NCBI GenBank assembly: GCA_003762615.1
Contig: RIAZ01000018.1
Span: 34,105-98,104, forward strand
Direction of reading: 5' to 3'
Source of the DNA: Muribaculaceae bacterium Isolate-037 (Harlan)
GTDB taxonomy: Bacteria; Bacteroidota; Bacteroidia; Bacteroidales; Muribaculaceae
Length of the DNA stretch: 64,000 bases
The translations under genes were made by a program, and so were the position numbers. Below, one piece after another: positions 55,096-63,453 of the stretch; within the stretch, counting starts at the first letter, position 1, and every line of letters begins with the position of its first letter. Under the pieces are notes generated by a model. It had not been told where the DNA came from. It saw only the letters and a program-made list of their open reading frames with translations, and did not search any database.

Positions 55096-55601
55096 TATTC
55101 GTTGCGAAAGTCGGTTGACGGGTGACGAATCATACATTTTTACTGTTTTATAGGATGTCCTTGTACATCCTAAACTTTGTAGCATTATTTGATATGACTA
55201 CATCACCACATTTAGCACAAATACATTATTTACCGGTCACGCTTTTGGAGTGACGTGGTAATGGTGTCTCCTTACCTTAAGGAGAAGTGCGATGTGGATT
55301 CTTTTTTTCACACCACTTTTTATTGTTTTTAAATTCTGTCACGACAGTCATGGGATTGCTGTGCTTTGTGCGCACCCTTATCCTGTCATGACGGACTGCA
55401 CCTTGACGTATTGCGACAAGGTGGCTTGGGGTATCGGTCAGTGCCATATCCTGCCACCCGCCTTATGCCCAGCTGAGGGGTTTCGCCTGGCATGAGGTAA
55501 GTTGGAAACCCGCCAATCATTCATCCTTTTATCTCTTCTCAAAACGCCTACCGGCAATCGGTGCAAATCAAAAAACATAAAAATCTAAAAACAGTAAAAA
55601 T
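55096..55601 (+). ncRNA. Long structured untranslated leader or ncRNA
   Basis: About 505 nt precede the AAA+ gene without a good ORF, and hairpins follow one another. TAGGATGT with ACATCCTA (55151-55172). TGTAG with CTACA (55178-55202). TACC-x-GTCAC with GTGAC-xx-GGTA (55231-55260). TCTCCTT with AAGGAGA (55267-55285). CACCTTG with CAAGGTG (55399-55423). CCTTATGCCCAG with CTGGCATGAGG (near 55462-55496). GGGTTTC and GGAAACCC (near 55480-55511) cross the last hairpin like a pseudoknot. This density is unlike the other gaps here. It matches no riboswitch I know. A 67-codon ORF at 55292-55495 is probably chance. Confidence 0.5.
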
Positions 55602-57194
55602 ATGAAAACAAACAATATCAGCATCAAAAACATCCTCGTAAAAACAGTAGAAAACGGAACTAACGCCGATGACAATCGGCTCTACAACAACTCTCACTAT
55701 TTCTGCTTCTCACGCAACATACGGCAGATTGCAGCCATCTTCACCGCAATCAACAATAAGCACATTGAAAAAGGTACACGCAAAAGTATTACGATTTCCC
55801 TTGAAGATAAACTACATCGACAGATACTCGGCACAAAGGACATCAACGTCTACATACCTAAAGGAGAAATATCTAAATCATATACCGTGGCATTCCCGAT
55901 TGATTACCTCGATCTTGAAGACCAACAGGTGCTTCGGCTCACCATACGCAACACAAAGACCAACCGTCTTATAGGCGCATTCACCATGCGCATGTATGAG
56001 GATCTTGAAATAGATGCAACTGAATCTGAGGAGATCGACGAATTCGAACGCCTTCTTCAGGAATTCATATCATCACAGCTCTCCGAATCCGACAATTCCG
56101 ACGATTCTGACGATTCTGACGATAATGTCAATTCTGACGATATTGACATTACTGACAATATTGACATTACCGATAATACTGACAATACTGACAATATTGA
56201 CGAGAGCGACGATAACGAGGCTATAGATTACAATCCTGCCGAGCCTGAGCCTGAATCAGAGCCGGAGTCGGAAGCGGATTCAAAGTCAGAAGCGGAGACC
56301 GAAGCGGAATCAGAGTTGGAGCAGGAGCCTGCTCCAATCGATGAAGACCAGCAGATCATCGATGATATGGTCGGCATAACGGAAGTGAAAGAGAAGCTGA
56401 AGTCATATTCCCGTCTGATGCAGTTCAACCAACGTCGTCTTGAACTCGGACTCCCCGTCCTTCCAATCTCCCTCCACTCATTATTCATAGGATCACCCGG
56501 CACCGGCAAGACCACCATCGTGAAGCATCTCGGTAAATTGCTTCAAAAGGCAGGCGTACTCTCGAAAGGGCACGTCGTATTCCGCGAACGCGCCAACCTA
56601 ATCGGGCAATTCTACTCCTCCGAGGGTGAGAATATCATCAAGGCTATCGACGAGGCACAGGGTGGAATCCTTTTCATCGATGAGGCATACCAGCTTCACC
56701 AGCCTTCCGATCCTAAGGATCCCGGCAAATTCGTGTTGGAATCGCTCATGACCGCCCTCGCCGACGAAAGCAGACGCGACTGGATGCTCGTATTGGCAGG
56801 ATATACCGAGCCAATGCTGAAAATGCTGGAACTGAATCCCGGTCTGAAATCAAGGATACCGGAGACAAACCATTTCCATTTCCATGATTTCTCTGCCGAT
56901 GAACTGATGGAGATTGCAAAAAGATATTTCAATAAGATGAAATTCTCCATTGAAGAGGAAGCCGAGAAGCAGCTTCAGCTAAGGATTAACCGTGATTTCG
57001 CCAGGCGCGACAAGAATTTCGGGAATGCAAGATATGTCATGAATATCGTACAACTTGAGATACTTCCTGCCATGGCGGAACGACTCGCCGCAATCAATTC
57101 CCCCTCGCCCGAAGATCTGTCAACCATACGCTATGCCGACATCCAAATGCCGCAAACCACTTTCAACGGAAGCCCAAGGATAGGCTTCCGTTGA
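55602..57194 (+). CDS. AAA+ ATPase (CbxX/SpoVK type) with acidic repetitive linker
   Basis: 530 residues. Residues 1-150 are a novel-looking domain. 155-245 are a low-complexity linker: first Asp/Ser/Asn/Ile repeats, then Glu/Ser/Pro/Ala repeats. 255-525 form a CbxX/CfqX/SpoVK-like AAA+ module with IDDMVGITEVKEKL, Walker A GSPGTGKTT (297-305, Lys303), Walker B ILFIDEAY (Asp360, Glu361), sensor 1 VLAGYTEPM and an arginine finger in LKSRI. The N-terminal part may recruit a target. It lies between the T9SS cargo genes and hpf and has its own promoter with a long structured leader. Its target is unknown; remodelling of a protein or complex is inferred from the family. Confidence 0.85.
   Translation: MKTNNISIKNILVKTVENGTNADDNRLYNNSHYFCFSRNIRQIAAIFTAINNKHIEKGTRKSITISLEDKLHRQILGTKDINVYIPKGEISKSYTVAFPIDYLDLEDQQVLRLTIRNTKTNRLIGAFTMRMYEDLEIDATESEEIDEFERLLQEFISSQLSESDNSDDSDDSDDNVNSDDIDITDNIDITDNTDNTDNIDESDDNEAIDYNPAEPEPESEPESEADSKSEAETEAESELEQEPAPIDEDQQIIDDMVGITEVKEKLKSYSRLMQFNQRRLELGLPVLPISLHSLFIGSPGTGKTTIVKHLGKLLQKAGVLSKGHVVFRERANLIGQFYSSEGENIIKAIDEAQGGILFIDEAYQLHQPSDPKDPGKFVLESLMTALADESRRDWMLVLAGYTEPMLKMLELNPGLKSRIPETNHFHFHDFSADELMEIAKRYFNKMKFSIEEEAEKQLQLRINRDFARRDKNFGNARYVMNIVQLEILPAMAERLAAINSPSPEDLSTIRYADIQMPQTTFNGSPRIGFR
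56091..56330 (+). repeat. Short tandem repeats coding the acidic linker
   Basis: Up to about 56215 the DNA repeats units like GACGATTCT and GACAATATT (period 9 or multiples); then GAGCCTGAATCA-type units of Glu/Ser/Pro to 56330. In frame throughout. Such arrays commonly vary in length between strains. Confidence 0.75.
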
Positions 57195-57295
57195 AATATA
57201 CCATTATAATCGAATAATTATACACAAAATCAACGGTCGGAAAAATTTTTCAAAATTTTTATCCCAAAATAATCCTTTCATTCAGTTTTATTGTT

Positions 57296-57303
57296 TATCT
57301 TTG
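57296..57303 (+). promoter_or_regulatory. Candidate hpf promoter (-7 element)
   Basis: TATCTTTG, about 94 nt before hpf; no TTG at the proper distance. Between it and hpf lies a hairpin TATGCCG (57346-57352) with CGGCATA (57361-57367). Confidence 0.4.
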
Positions 57304-57396
57304 TAAACGAAGAACTCACTCTCCGGTCTCGAAAATCCAACACCCTATGCCGTCTTTTCACGGCATAACGAAACAATAACCATAAAAATTAAAGTT

Positions 57397-57690
57397 ATGG
57401 ACGTAAAGATTAAAGCGATTCATTTCGACATCTCAGAGAAACTTGTTGCTTTCGTCAACAAAAAGATTGATAAGATCACACGCCGTTTTGAGGCTATCAA
57501 CGATGTAGACGTCACTCTGACTCTCGTAAAACCTGAGACCGCTATGAACAAAGAAGCCGGTATCAAGCTCCATATCCCCGGCAGTGCGGATCTATTCGCA
57601 TCCAAGACAGCCGACACTTTCGAAGAGGCTGTTGATCTTGCTCTTGACGCTCTCGAGCCTCAGCTCGAGAAGATAAAAGCCAAGAAATAA
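57397..57690 (+). CDS. hpf: Ribosome hibernation promoting factor (short HPF/RaiA)
   Basis: 97 residues, the short HPF form. MDVKIKAIHFDISEKLVAFVNKKIDKITRRFEAINDVDVTLTL is the beta-alpha-beta core, followed by LHIPGSADLFASKTADTFEEAVDLALDALEPQLEKIKAKK. It binds the decoding centre in stationary phase and blocks mRNA/tRNA sites. In Bacteroides relatives it directly follows the rpsU-xer pair; here 13 kb lies between. Confidence 0.93.
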   Translation: MDVKIKAIHFDISEKLVAFVNKKIDKITRRFEAINDVDVTLTLVKPETAMNKEAGIKLHIPGSADLFASKTADTFEEAVDLALDALEPQLEKIKAKK

Positions 57691-57832
57691 GGCACATCTT
57701 CTCCGCAATCAACCCTTCGATGGGGATTCGCAACGACCGAAATTCTCCGGCGGCTAACGCAGCAAATTCAATCATCGACATATCCCCTACTGCAATGACG
57801 GGTTGACCACTCTTTTCATACTAAAAATCTGA

Positions 57833-57868
57833 CACGTGGCACGCTTCATCTGTGAAGAGAGCCACGTG
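57833..57868 (+). terminator. hpf terminator
   Basis: CACGTGGC pairs with GCCACGTG and inside them CTTCA with TGAAG (loop TCTG). ATTTATCTG follows; the U-tract is short. It ends 26 nt before the mltG ATG, so it may also affect mltG expression. Confidence 0.6.
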
Positions 57869-57894
57869 ATTTATCTGTATATATCCCCAGAATT

Positions 57895-59073
57895 ATGGAA
57901 GAAAACACACCTCCTGTCCCCGAAAAAGACCACATCCCCGCTCAAGGGGACACAACACCGGCTCAGGAAAATATACCACCAACTCAGGAAAATATTCTGC
58001 AAACCTCGGAAAATGTACCGCCGGTTCCGGGAAACGATATACCCAAGCCGCAAAACAAGAAGAGATCGATAAGGATAGCCACGATATTCATAATTCTTTC
58101 CGTGGTCGTGGCGGTCATACTGATGTGTCTGCCACTACTCATTGAGAAGGCAGCAAAAGACGCTCTGATAAAGATTCCCCACCATGCCACCAGAGAGATG
58201 GTGCAAGACTCTATCTCTAAATATCTTGACGATGACTATGCCGAGAAAGTGATGAGAGTGGCAAAGCTGAGAGGTTCTGATTTCGGAGAGCGTCACGGCG
58301 CGTATCTCATTGAGCAAGGCATGTCGCCCCTACAAGCGGAGCACAGGCTCTCACATGGAGCACAGCAACCACTCACCGTCACAATCAACCATTTCCGCAC
58401 CAAGGAGAATCTTGCAAAGAAAGTGGCGGCAAAACTCGACTTCACATCCGACCAACTCCTGAAGACTCTCAACGATGAGAAGTTGCTCTCCGAATACGGA
58501 CTCACGAAAGAGCAGGCACTATCCCTGTTCCTTGAAGACTCCTACGAGTTTTACTGGACAGCATCCCCCGAGGCATTCATCTCCAAGATAGGCGACAACT
58601 ATAAGAAAATATGGAATGAGGAGCGCACGGCAAAGGCGAAGGAATTAGGGTTATCCCCCGCCGAAGTGATGACAATAGCATCAATCGTCGATGAGGAGAC
58701 TAATAAACTCGACGAGAAGGATGAGATCGGACGTCTATACATCAACCGCTACAAGAAGGGTATAAAACTACAGGCGGATCCCACCGTGAAATACGCCATA
58801 GGCAACTTCGCATTACGCCGCATACTAAGCGGACATCTGAAGACACGCTCACCTTACAACACGTATCTCAACACCGGACTTCCTCCCGGTCCGATACGCA
58901 CTACCAGCGTAGCCACAATCGACCAAATCCTCAACTCGCAACCCTCCGACCACATCTACATGTGCGCGAAAGAGGACTTCTCCGGACGCCATAACTTCGC
59001 CTCCACATATCAGGAGCACCTCGCCAACGCCCGCCGCTACCAGGCAGCCCTCAACAAACGCGGCATCCGCTGA
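57895..59073 (+). CDS. mltG: Endolytic murein transglycosylase MltG with Pro-rich N-tail
   Basis: 392 residues, about 50 more than usual. Residues 1-58 are a cytoplasmic tail with repeats like PAQENIPP-TQEN, then one membrane segment (about 60-84). The YceG domain follows, with SIVDEET (residues 263-269; Glu268 aligns with catalytic Glu218 of E. coli MltG in EKET), INRY-x-KG and LQADPTVKYA, and the closing GLPPGPI. It cleaves nascent peptidoglycan strands next to the membrane. The extra tail looks low-complexity and could serve as a docking part. Confidence 0.92.
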   Translation: MEENTPPVPEKDHIPAQGDTTPAQENIPPTQENILQTSENVPPVPGNDIPKPQNKKRSIRIATIFIILSVVVAVILMCLPLLIEKAAKDALIKIPHHATREMVQDSISKYLDDDYAEKVMRVAKLRGSDFGERHGAYLIEQGMSPLQAEHRLSHGAQQPLTVTINHFRTKENLAKKVAAKLDFTSDQLLKTLNDEKLLSEYGLTKEQALSLFLEDSYEFYWTASPEAFISKIGDNYKKIWNEERTAKAKELGLSPAEVMTIASIVDEETNKLDEKDEIGRLYINRYKKGIKLQADPTVKYAIGNFALRRILSGHLKTRSPYNTYLNTGLPPGPIRTTSVATIDQILNSQPSDHIYMCAKEDFSGRHNFASTYQEHLANARRYQAALNKRGIR

Positions 59074-59084
59074 AATCAAAAAAA

Positions 59085-59118
59085 CTCCCCCGCCACACAA
59101 TATGATGCGACGGGGGAG
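59085..59118 (+). terminator. mltG terminator
   Basis: CTCCCCCG pairs with CGGGGGAG, 12 nt after the stop. A-rich on the left side, so it also terminates the convergent minus-strand gene. Confidence 0.75.
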
Positions 59119-59137
59119 GTATAACATGCAACCGATA

Positions 59138-60046
59138 TCAATACGAAATATCCCTAATTGTATACCAATATTGTTTTATCTCATTTTCAAAACAGTTGAT
59201 CTCAATAATTCCTGAATAATTATACTGAGCGGCGGCCTGCACCCATTGCTTACCAATATTTGGATGATTGTTTGTTTTTATCAATGATGCCCCATATACA
59301 TAAGCTGCCAATGGAACCTTACCCGTCTTCGCTGCATCTTCCGATAATATCAAAGCATTAGTATAATCTTGTTTATCAAAATAAATTTTTGAAAGGATAG
59401 CATTAGTTACATGTGAGTCATAGTCATTCTTAGAATTCGTTTCGGTCGCCATTTTTAAGAACTCTTTTGCATTCCTGACATTCCCTAACTTATAATAGCT
59501 GGCTGCAACTACATTCATTAAAAATGAATCCTTAGGGAACCTTCCGTTTTTAAGACCTTCTGCCATGTGATCAATCGCCTCCTTATAGTCTCCGACAAGG
59601 AAACACAAGGGACCATAGTTAGACATTACCACCGCATACAACTGTTTTCGACCGGCACCTTCTTCCATATTAAAAAATGTATTTATTGCCATAGCCGTCC
59701 ATCTTAACGCTTCAGAATAATTACCCTTACCACTACCATCATAATCACCGTGAGCATACATATGGATCAGAGGTTCATAAGCCTCCGATATTCCTCCCTG
59801 CACTGCTTTCTTTAACAGCGGAAGTGCTTCTACATAGTTTTTATTATTGTATGCCAGAATACCTTTCTCGAAAGCTTGTCTTGGAGTTAAATTTTGCAAT
59901 GAAACTACTGTTGCCGCAAATTTATTATTACGTTCATGCACTTTAATCCTATTATTCATTTTTTCAATGAATTCTTCGGACAAATATCTTGGTGCAGAAA
60001 TCGATATTGTTATATATAATGACAAGATAATTGTTATAAAATTCAT
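59138..60046 (-). CDS. TPR/Sel1-like repeat protein
   Basis: 302 residues. The hydrophobic N-terminus (about residues 3-18) may be a signal or membrane anchor. TPR/Sel1-like helical hairpins span about 55-280, for example FEKGILAYNNKNYVEALPLLKKAVQGG and ASYYKLGNVRNAKEFLKMA. No catalytic motif. It ends the minus-strand Sel1 island, 60 nt after the next gene upstream. TPR hairpins bind proteins or peptides; partner unknown. Confidence 0.75.
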   Translation of the reverse strand: MNFITIILSLYITISISAPRYLSEEFIEKMNNRIKVHERNNKFAATVVSLQNLTPRQAFEKGILAYNNKNYVEALPLLKKAVQGGISEAYEPLIHMYAHGDYDGSGKGNYSEALRWTAMAINTFFNMEEGAGRKQLYAVVMSNYGPLCFLVGDYKEAIDHMAEGLKNGRFPKDSFLMNVVAASYYKLGNVRNAKEFLKMATETNSKNDYDSHVTNAILSKIYFDKQDYTNALILSEDAAKTGKVPLAAYVYGASLIKTNNHPNIGKQWVQAAAQYNYSGIIEINCFENEIKQYWYTIRDISY

Positions 60047-60106
60047 AATCTAAATTTATTTATGGCTATATGATAAATTTATTTGTAAGAGACCCATATT
60101 CTATTA

Positions 60107-61633
60107 TTATACCAATTTCAAAATCTCGCTTACATGGTTTTTGCAATCGGTCTTCAATATCTCTTCCGCTTTAACAGAATCTTTCTCAAGACCACCCCAA
60201 CCGTTTTCATAACAAGATGCATAACGTTTGGCCGCATTCTCATTCAATTGGCCCTGAGCATTTGCCTTTTCATATAAAGCCACAGCCTTTTGATAACTCT
60301 GCTCAACTCCACGCCCCTCAAAATACATATCGGCCAAAGCGCACTCTGCTGCACCATAACCCATATCCGCAGCCTTAGTCATGTAGGCCACTGCTACTTT
60401 CATATCTTTATTGACTCCTTTCCCTGCCTCATACAACGCACCAAGCAAATACATAGCCAGAGCATTAGTTTTTGATACATCATCAAGCAGCTTTATCCCT
60501 TTCTTAATATTATGTTTCGCATAATTCGGATTTGCAATTACAGCGGCCTCCATCACTTTACCATCGGCAATCTTAGCCTTCTCCACTATCTTAAATTCTT
60601 TTAAGGCTGTTTCAAAATCTTTATTTGTATATGCCTTGACTCCCTTTAAATAAGCGACAAAAGGAGAACCTGAAATGGAATCCACAATAAGTTGTCGGAA
60701 TGCTCTGGAATAGCCTTTCTGTAAAGATTCCGCATACCAATATAATGCCTGATCAAAATTTATATCCGTACCAATACCCTCACGATAGCATTGCGCTAAT
60801 TTCCACTGAGCATTCGGCACACCTTTTCCGGCAGCTGACTTATACCACTTTATTGCTTGCTCTGCATTTCTTGTCAGACCTTCTCCATCCATATAGCAAT
60901 TGCCGATATAGTACATTGCCTGAGGGAAACCTGCTTCAGCCGTCTTTAAAAGGTAATTTGCACCTTCTTTCTTAGCTGCCTTAACACCAAGACCCTCAAC
61001 AAGCATCTTGCCATAATAGAACGTGCTTGAAATATCCCCACTGGAAGCTCCCTTCTTAAACCATTGGAAAGCTTCTCTTGATCTTTTACCATTAAGTAAT
61101 AACAAGCCAAGATCACGTTGTGCTGTGACACAATTCCTATTAGCTGCATTTGTAAGATACTGCTCTGCCTTATCCAGATCTTTTGCTACGCCAAAACCAT
61201 TTTGAAAACATGAAGCAATAAGCATATTGCTGAAGACATTTCCCTTTTCGGCAAGATTCACATTTTGATTAAAAAGAGCCTTATTTCCATCTTTTATCGA
61301 ACGCTGATAAAGCTTGACAGCACGGAGAGAATCAGCACCTACGCCATGACCTGTCTGATAACACAAACCCATATTGCCGATTGCCTCTACATTCCCTTGT
61401 TTAGCAGACTTTGACCACCATTGCAACGCCTCCTCATAATTCTGCCTAACGTGACGTCCGCGATAATACCATCCCCCCACTTCATTTTGAGCGACGGCAT
61501 CTCCCTTCTTGGCAAGAGCCATTATGTTCTTGATACTATCTGTTGCTTCCTCAATTGTCTGCTGTGCATAGACATCAATCAAACAGAAAGCCAATGATAT
61601 CGCAATTCCTAAGACATATAATCGTTTACGCAT
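60107..61633 (-). CDS. Exported Sel1-repeat protein
   Basis: 508 residues. A signal peptide (about 1-24, cleavage near VYAQ) and some twelve Sel1-like repeats of 36 residues, of the type AQ-x-x-LG-x-x-Y-x-x-G-x-G-V-x-x-x-x-x-A-x-x-W-Y. The central part (about 315-395) is less regular. Sel1 proteins are helical scaffolds; this one should be periplasmic or surface. It lies 11 nt from the acidic membrane protein gene upstream, same operon. Confidence 0.85.
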   Translation of the reverse strand: MRKRLYVLGIAISLAFCLIDVYAQQTIEEATDSIKNIMALAKKGDAVAQNEVGGWYYRGRHVRQNYEEALQWWSKSAKQGNVEAIGNMGLCYQTGHGVGADSLRAVKLYQRSIKDGNKALFNQNVNLAEKGNVFSNMLIASCFQNGFGVAKDLDKAEQYLTNAANRNCVTAQRDLGLLLLNGKRSREAFQWFKKGASSGDISSTFYYGKMLVEGLGVKAAKKEGANYLLKTAEAGFPQAMYYIGNCYMDGEGLTRNAEQAIKWYKSAAGKGVPNAQWKLAQCYREGIGTDINFDQALYWYAESLQKGYSRAFRQLIVDSISGSPFVAYLKGVKAYTNKDFETALKEFKIVEKAKIADGKVMEAAVIANPNYAKHNIKKGIKLLDDVSKTNALAMYLLGALYEAGKGVNKDMKVAVAYMTKAADMGYGAAECALADMYFEGRGVEQSYQKAVALYEKANAQGQLNENAAKRYASCYENGWGGLEKDSVKAEEILKTDCKNHVSEILKLV

Positions 61634-61644
61634 ACTTTCTAAAT

Positions 61645-62292
61645 TTAAATATTCAATATATCATCCAATACATCAGGTACTGACAAATCATCTCCTACTG
61701 CAAGATCATCATCTCCTGACCAAAACAATTCTTCGGAATAATCAACCAATTCTTCACAATCGTCAGGACCGACATATATTTCCTTTCCATCTATCTCTAC
61801 GCAATCAATCTCAATAGTGGGGTCAATCTCATCCGGTGTATCTATGTTCGCAATCAGGTTATCCACCGATTCGGGATTCTCCCTGTTTTCCGCAGTTATC
61901 GGCTGGGGTTCAATGGATGAGGCAAGGGTTGAATGGTGTGTACCTTGCGCCGTATCATTTGTCTGAATTTCGGCAACATTAGCAACAGGCACTTCCTCCA
62001 CATCCACTATCATGATGTCATTCGGGTCAAAATCAGTAACAGTAGTCTCAACCACCTCCCCGATGTCTCCACCGGAAAAAGTCGGCGATGTGCTTGTCAC
62101 ATCTCCGATAGCTGTATCAGAATCTTCCGTAATATTGATTGCCTGTACCGCCATCGTTCCGACAACACCAAGACCTGCGGTACCGGCAAAACATGCCGTT
62201 TTACCGACAATTTTCTTCGCTTTGGCACACATCTTTGATTCACTGCCCGATTCTCCGTTTTCAGGAGTGGCATTAAGTCTTTGGGTATCCAT
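61645..62292 (-). CDS. Small acidic single-pass membrane protein, family unknown
   Basis: 215 residues, not recognised. Residues 1-27 are polar; 28-52 form a Gly/Ala-rich hydrophobic segment (GTAGLGVVGTMAVQA); the rest is very acidic and almost free of Lys/Arg, ending DDDLAVGDDLSVPDVLDDI. One segment (EIDGKEIYVGPDDC) looks like a small conserved core. Orientation is probably tail outside. It has its own full promoter and leads the Sel1 gene (60107-61633), so they may act together. Not a Sel1 protein itself. Confidence 0.6.
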   Translation of the reverse strand: MDTQRLNATPENGESGSESKMCAKAKKIVGKTACFAGTAGLGVVGTMAVQAINITEDSDTAIGDVTSTSPTFSGGDIGEVVETTVTDFDPNDIMIVDVEEVPVANVAEIQTNDTAQGTHHSTLASSIEPQPITAENRENPESVDNLIANIDTPDEIDPTIEIDCVEIDGKEIYVGPDDCEELVDYSEELFWSGDDDLAVGDDLSVPDVLDDILNI

Positions 62293-62320
62293 TATATTTG
62301 TTATTAAGTTGTTTCTGCCA

Positions 62321-62351
62321 CGAAGTTATCACTCTACTTCCAAGATATCAA
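62321..62351 (-). promoter_or_regulatory. Promoter of the acidic-protein / Sel1 operon
   Basis: Minus-strand TTG (62349-62351), 20 nt, TAACTTCG (62321-62328; one mismatch from TAnnTTTG), 29 nt before the ATG at 62292. Confidence 0.5.
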
Positions 62352-62476
62352 ACTTTTCAAAATATCTTGTACGAACCTCATCGGTTCTTGTATGAATATT
62401 TGTCAAGAAGTCAGCCGCCCACCAATATTTCGCTCATCAATATGTATTGGACAGATCTCTTTCTTCATCAGTTCCC

Positions 62477-63418
62477 TTAGAGACGTTTCAATATTGATAT
62501 GGCATCCTCACTTCCATTTTCCGCAGCCAGTTGAAACCATTTGCGAGCCTCTTCAGATTGATTCTGCTTAAAATAATAGACCCCTACATTATATTGCGCA
62601 CCAGAATGTCCTTGCTGCGCTGCCAGCTTAAACCAATCAAACGCTTTTCTTTCATCTTTTTCCAATCCTATTGAACCTCGCGAATAAAAGAGACCAAGAT
62701 TAAATTGAGCCACACTATAACCACTCTCGGCCGCCCGTCTAATCCAATATCCGGCCTTCTTATGATTTATATCCACACCTTTTCCGTAAGTATACATATA
62801 GCCGACATGACTCTGACATTCAATATCTCCCTTCTCAGCCGCTTCTTTATACCAATAGAAAGCATGTTCATAATCCTTGATTTGGTAATAAGTATCAGCA
62901 AGTCTATGCATCGCTCTGACATCACCTTTCTCAATGGCCTTTTCATACCACGAGATAGCAATTAACGGTTCATCATGCCTATACCAGTTTCCCAATATAA
63001 ATTGAGATTCAGTGTCATCTTTATTTGCGGCATCTGTCATCCATCGGAGAGACTCCTCGGTATTATGTTCCATATCTTGATAATATACCGCTAATCCCCT
63101 CGATGCCTTCGCACTTCCAAGCTCTACCGCTTTTTCATACCAATATTTTGCCTTCATATCTTTCCGTACCATGTAAAAATCCCCCAGATTAAGACATGCC
63201 TCGACATTCCCAACTTCTGCCGCTCTCATCCACCATTTCAAAGCATCATCTTCATCTCCGTTTTTCATAAAGAACCACCCCATCGACACCTGTGCCGCAA
63301 TATCTCCTTTATTGGCCTTCTTAAACACACTTATCGGAAACGGCATCTTTTCCGCAAAGGAGACAATTGAAATAACTGAAAATACCATGAAGTATATAAC
63401 ACGAAAATTTATCCTCAT
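62477..63418 (-). CDS. Exported Sel1-repeat protein
   Basis: 313 residues. Signal peptide (about 1-22) and seven to eight Sel1 repeats such as WYEKAVELGSAKASRGLA and YKEAAEKGDIECQSHVGYMYTYGKGVD. Same layout as the 508-residue protein, so a paralogue. It follows the truncated Sel1 gene by 35 nt in the same direction and has its own 184-nt gap before the acidic protein gene. Confidence 0.85.
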   Translation of the reverse strand: MRINFRVIYFMVFSVISIVSFAEKMPFPISVFKKANKGDIAAQVSMGWFFMKNGDEDDALKWWMRAAEVGNVEACLNLGDFYMVRKDMKAKYWYEKAVELGSAKASRGLAVYYQDMEHNTEESLRWMTDAANKDDTESQFILGNWYRHDEPLIAISWYEKAIEKGDVRAMHRLADTYYQIKDYEHAFYWYKEAAEKGDIECQSHVGYMYTYGKGVDINHKKAGYWIRRAAESGYSVAQFNLGLFYSRGSIGLEKDERKAFDWFKLAAQQGHSGAQYNVGVYYFKQNQSEEARKWFQLAAENGSEDAISILKRL

Positions 63419-63453
63419 AATTTATTCTCAAACTTTGATCATTCCATATATTT

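Noticed and set aside
55096..55601. Cobalamin or other known riboswitch, SRP RNA, RNase P RNA or 6S RNA in the leader
   Set aside because: The conserved boxes of these RNAs as I know them are not found; only the general impression of structure remains.
56091..56330. CRISPR-like regularity in the AAA+ gene
   Set aside because: Units are 9 nt or multiples, lack unique spacers and keep the reading frame; they code an acidic linker.
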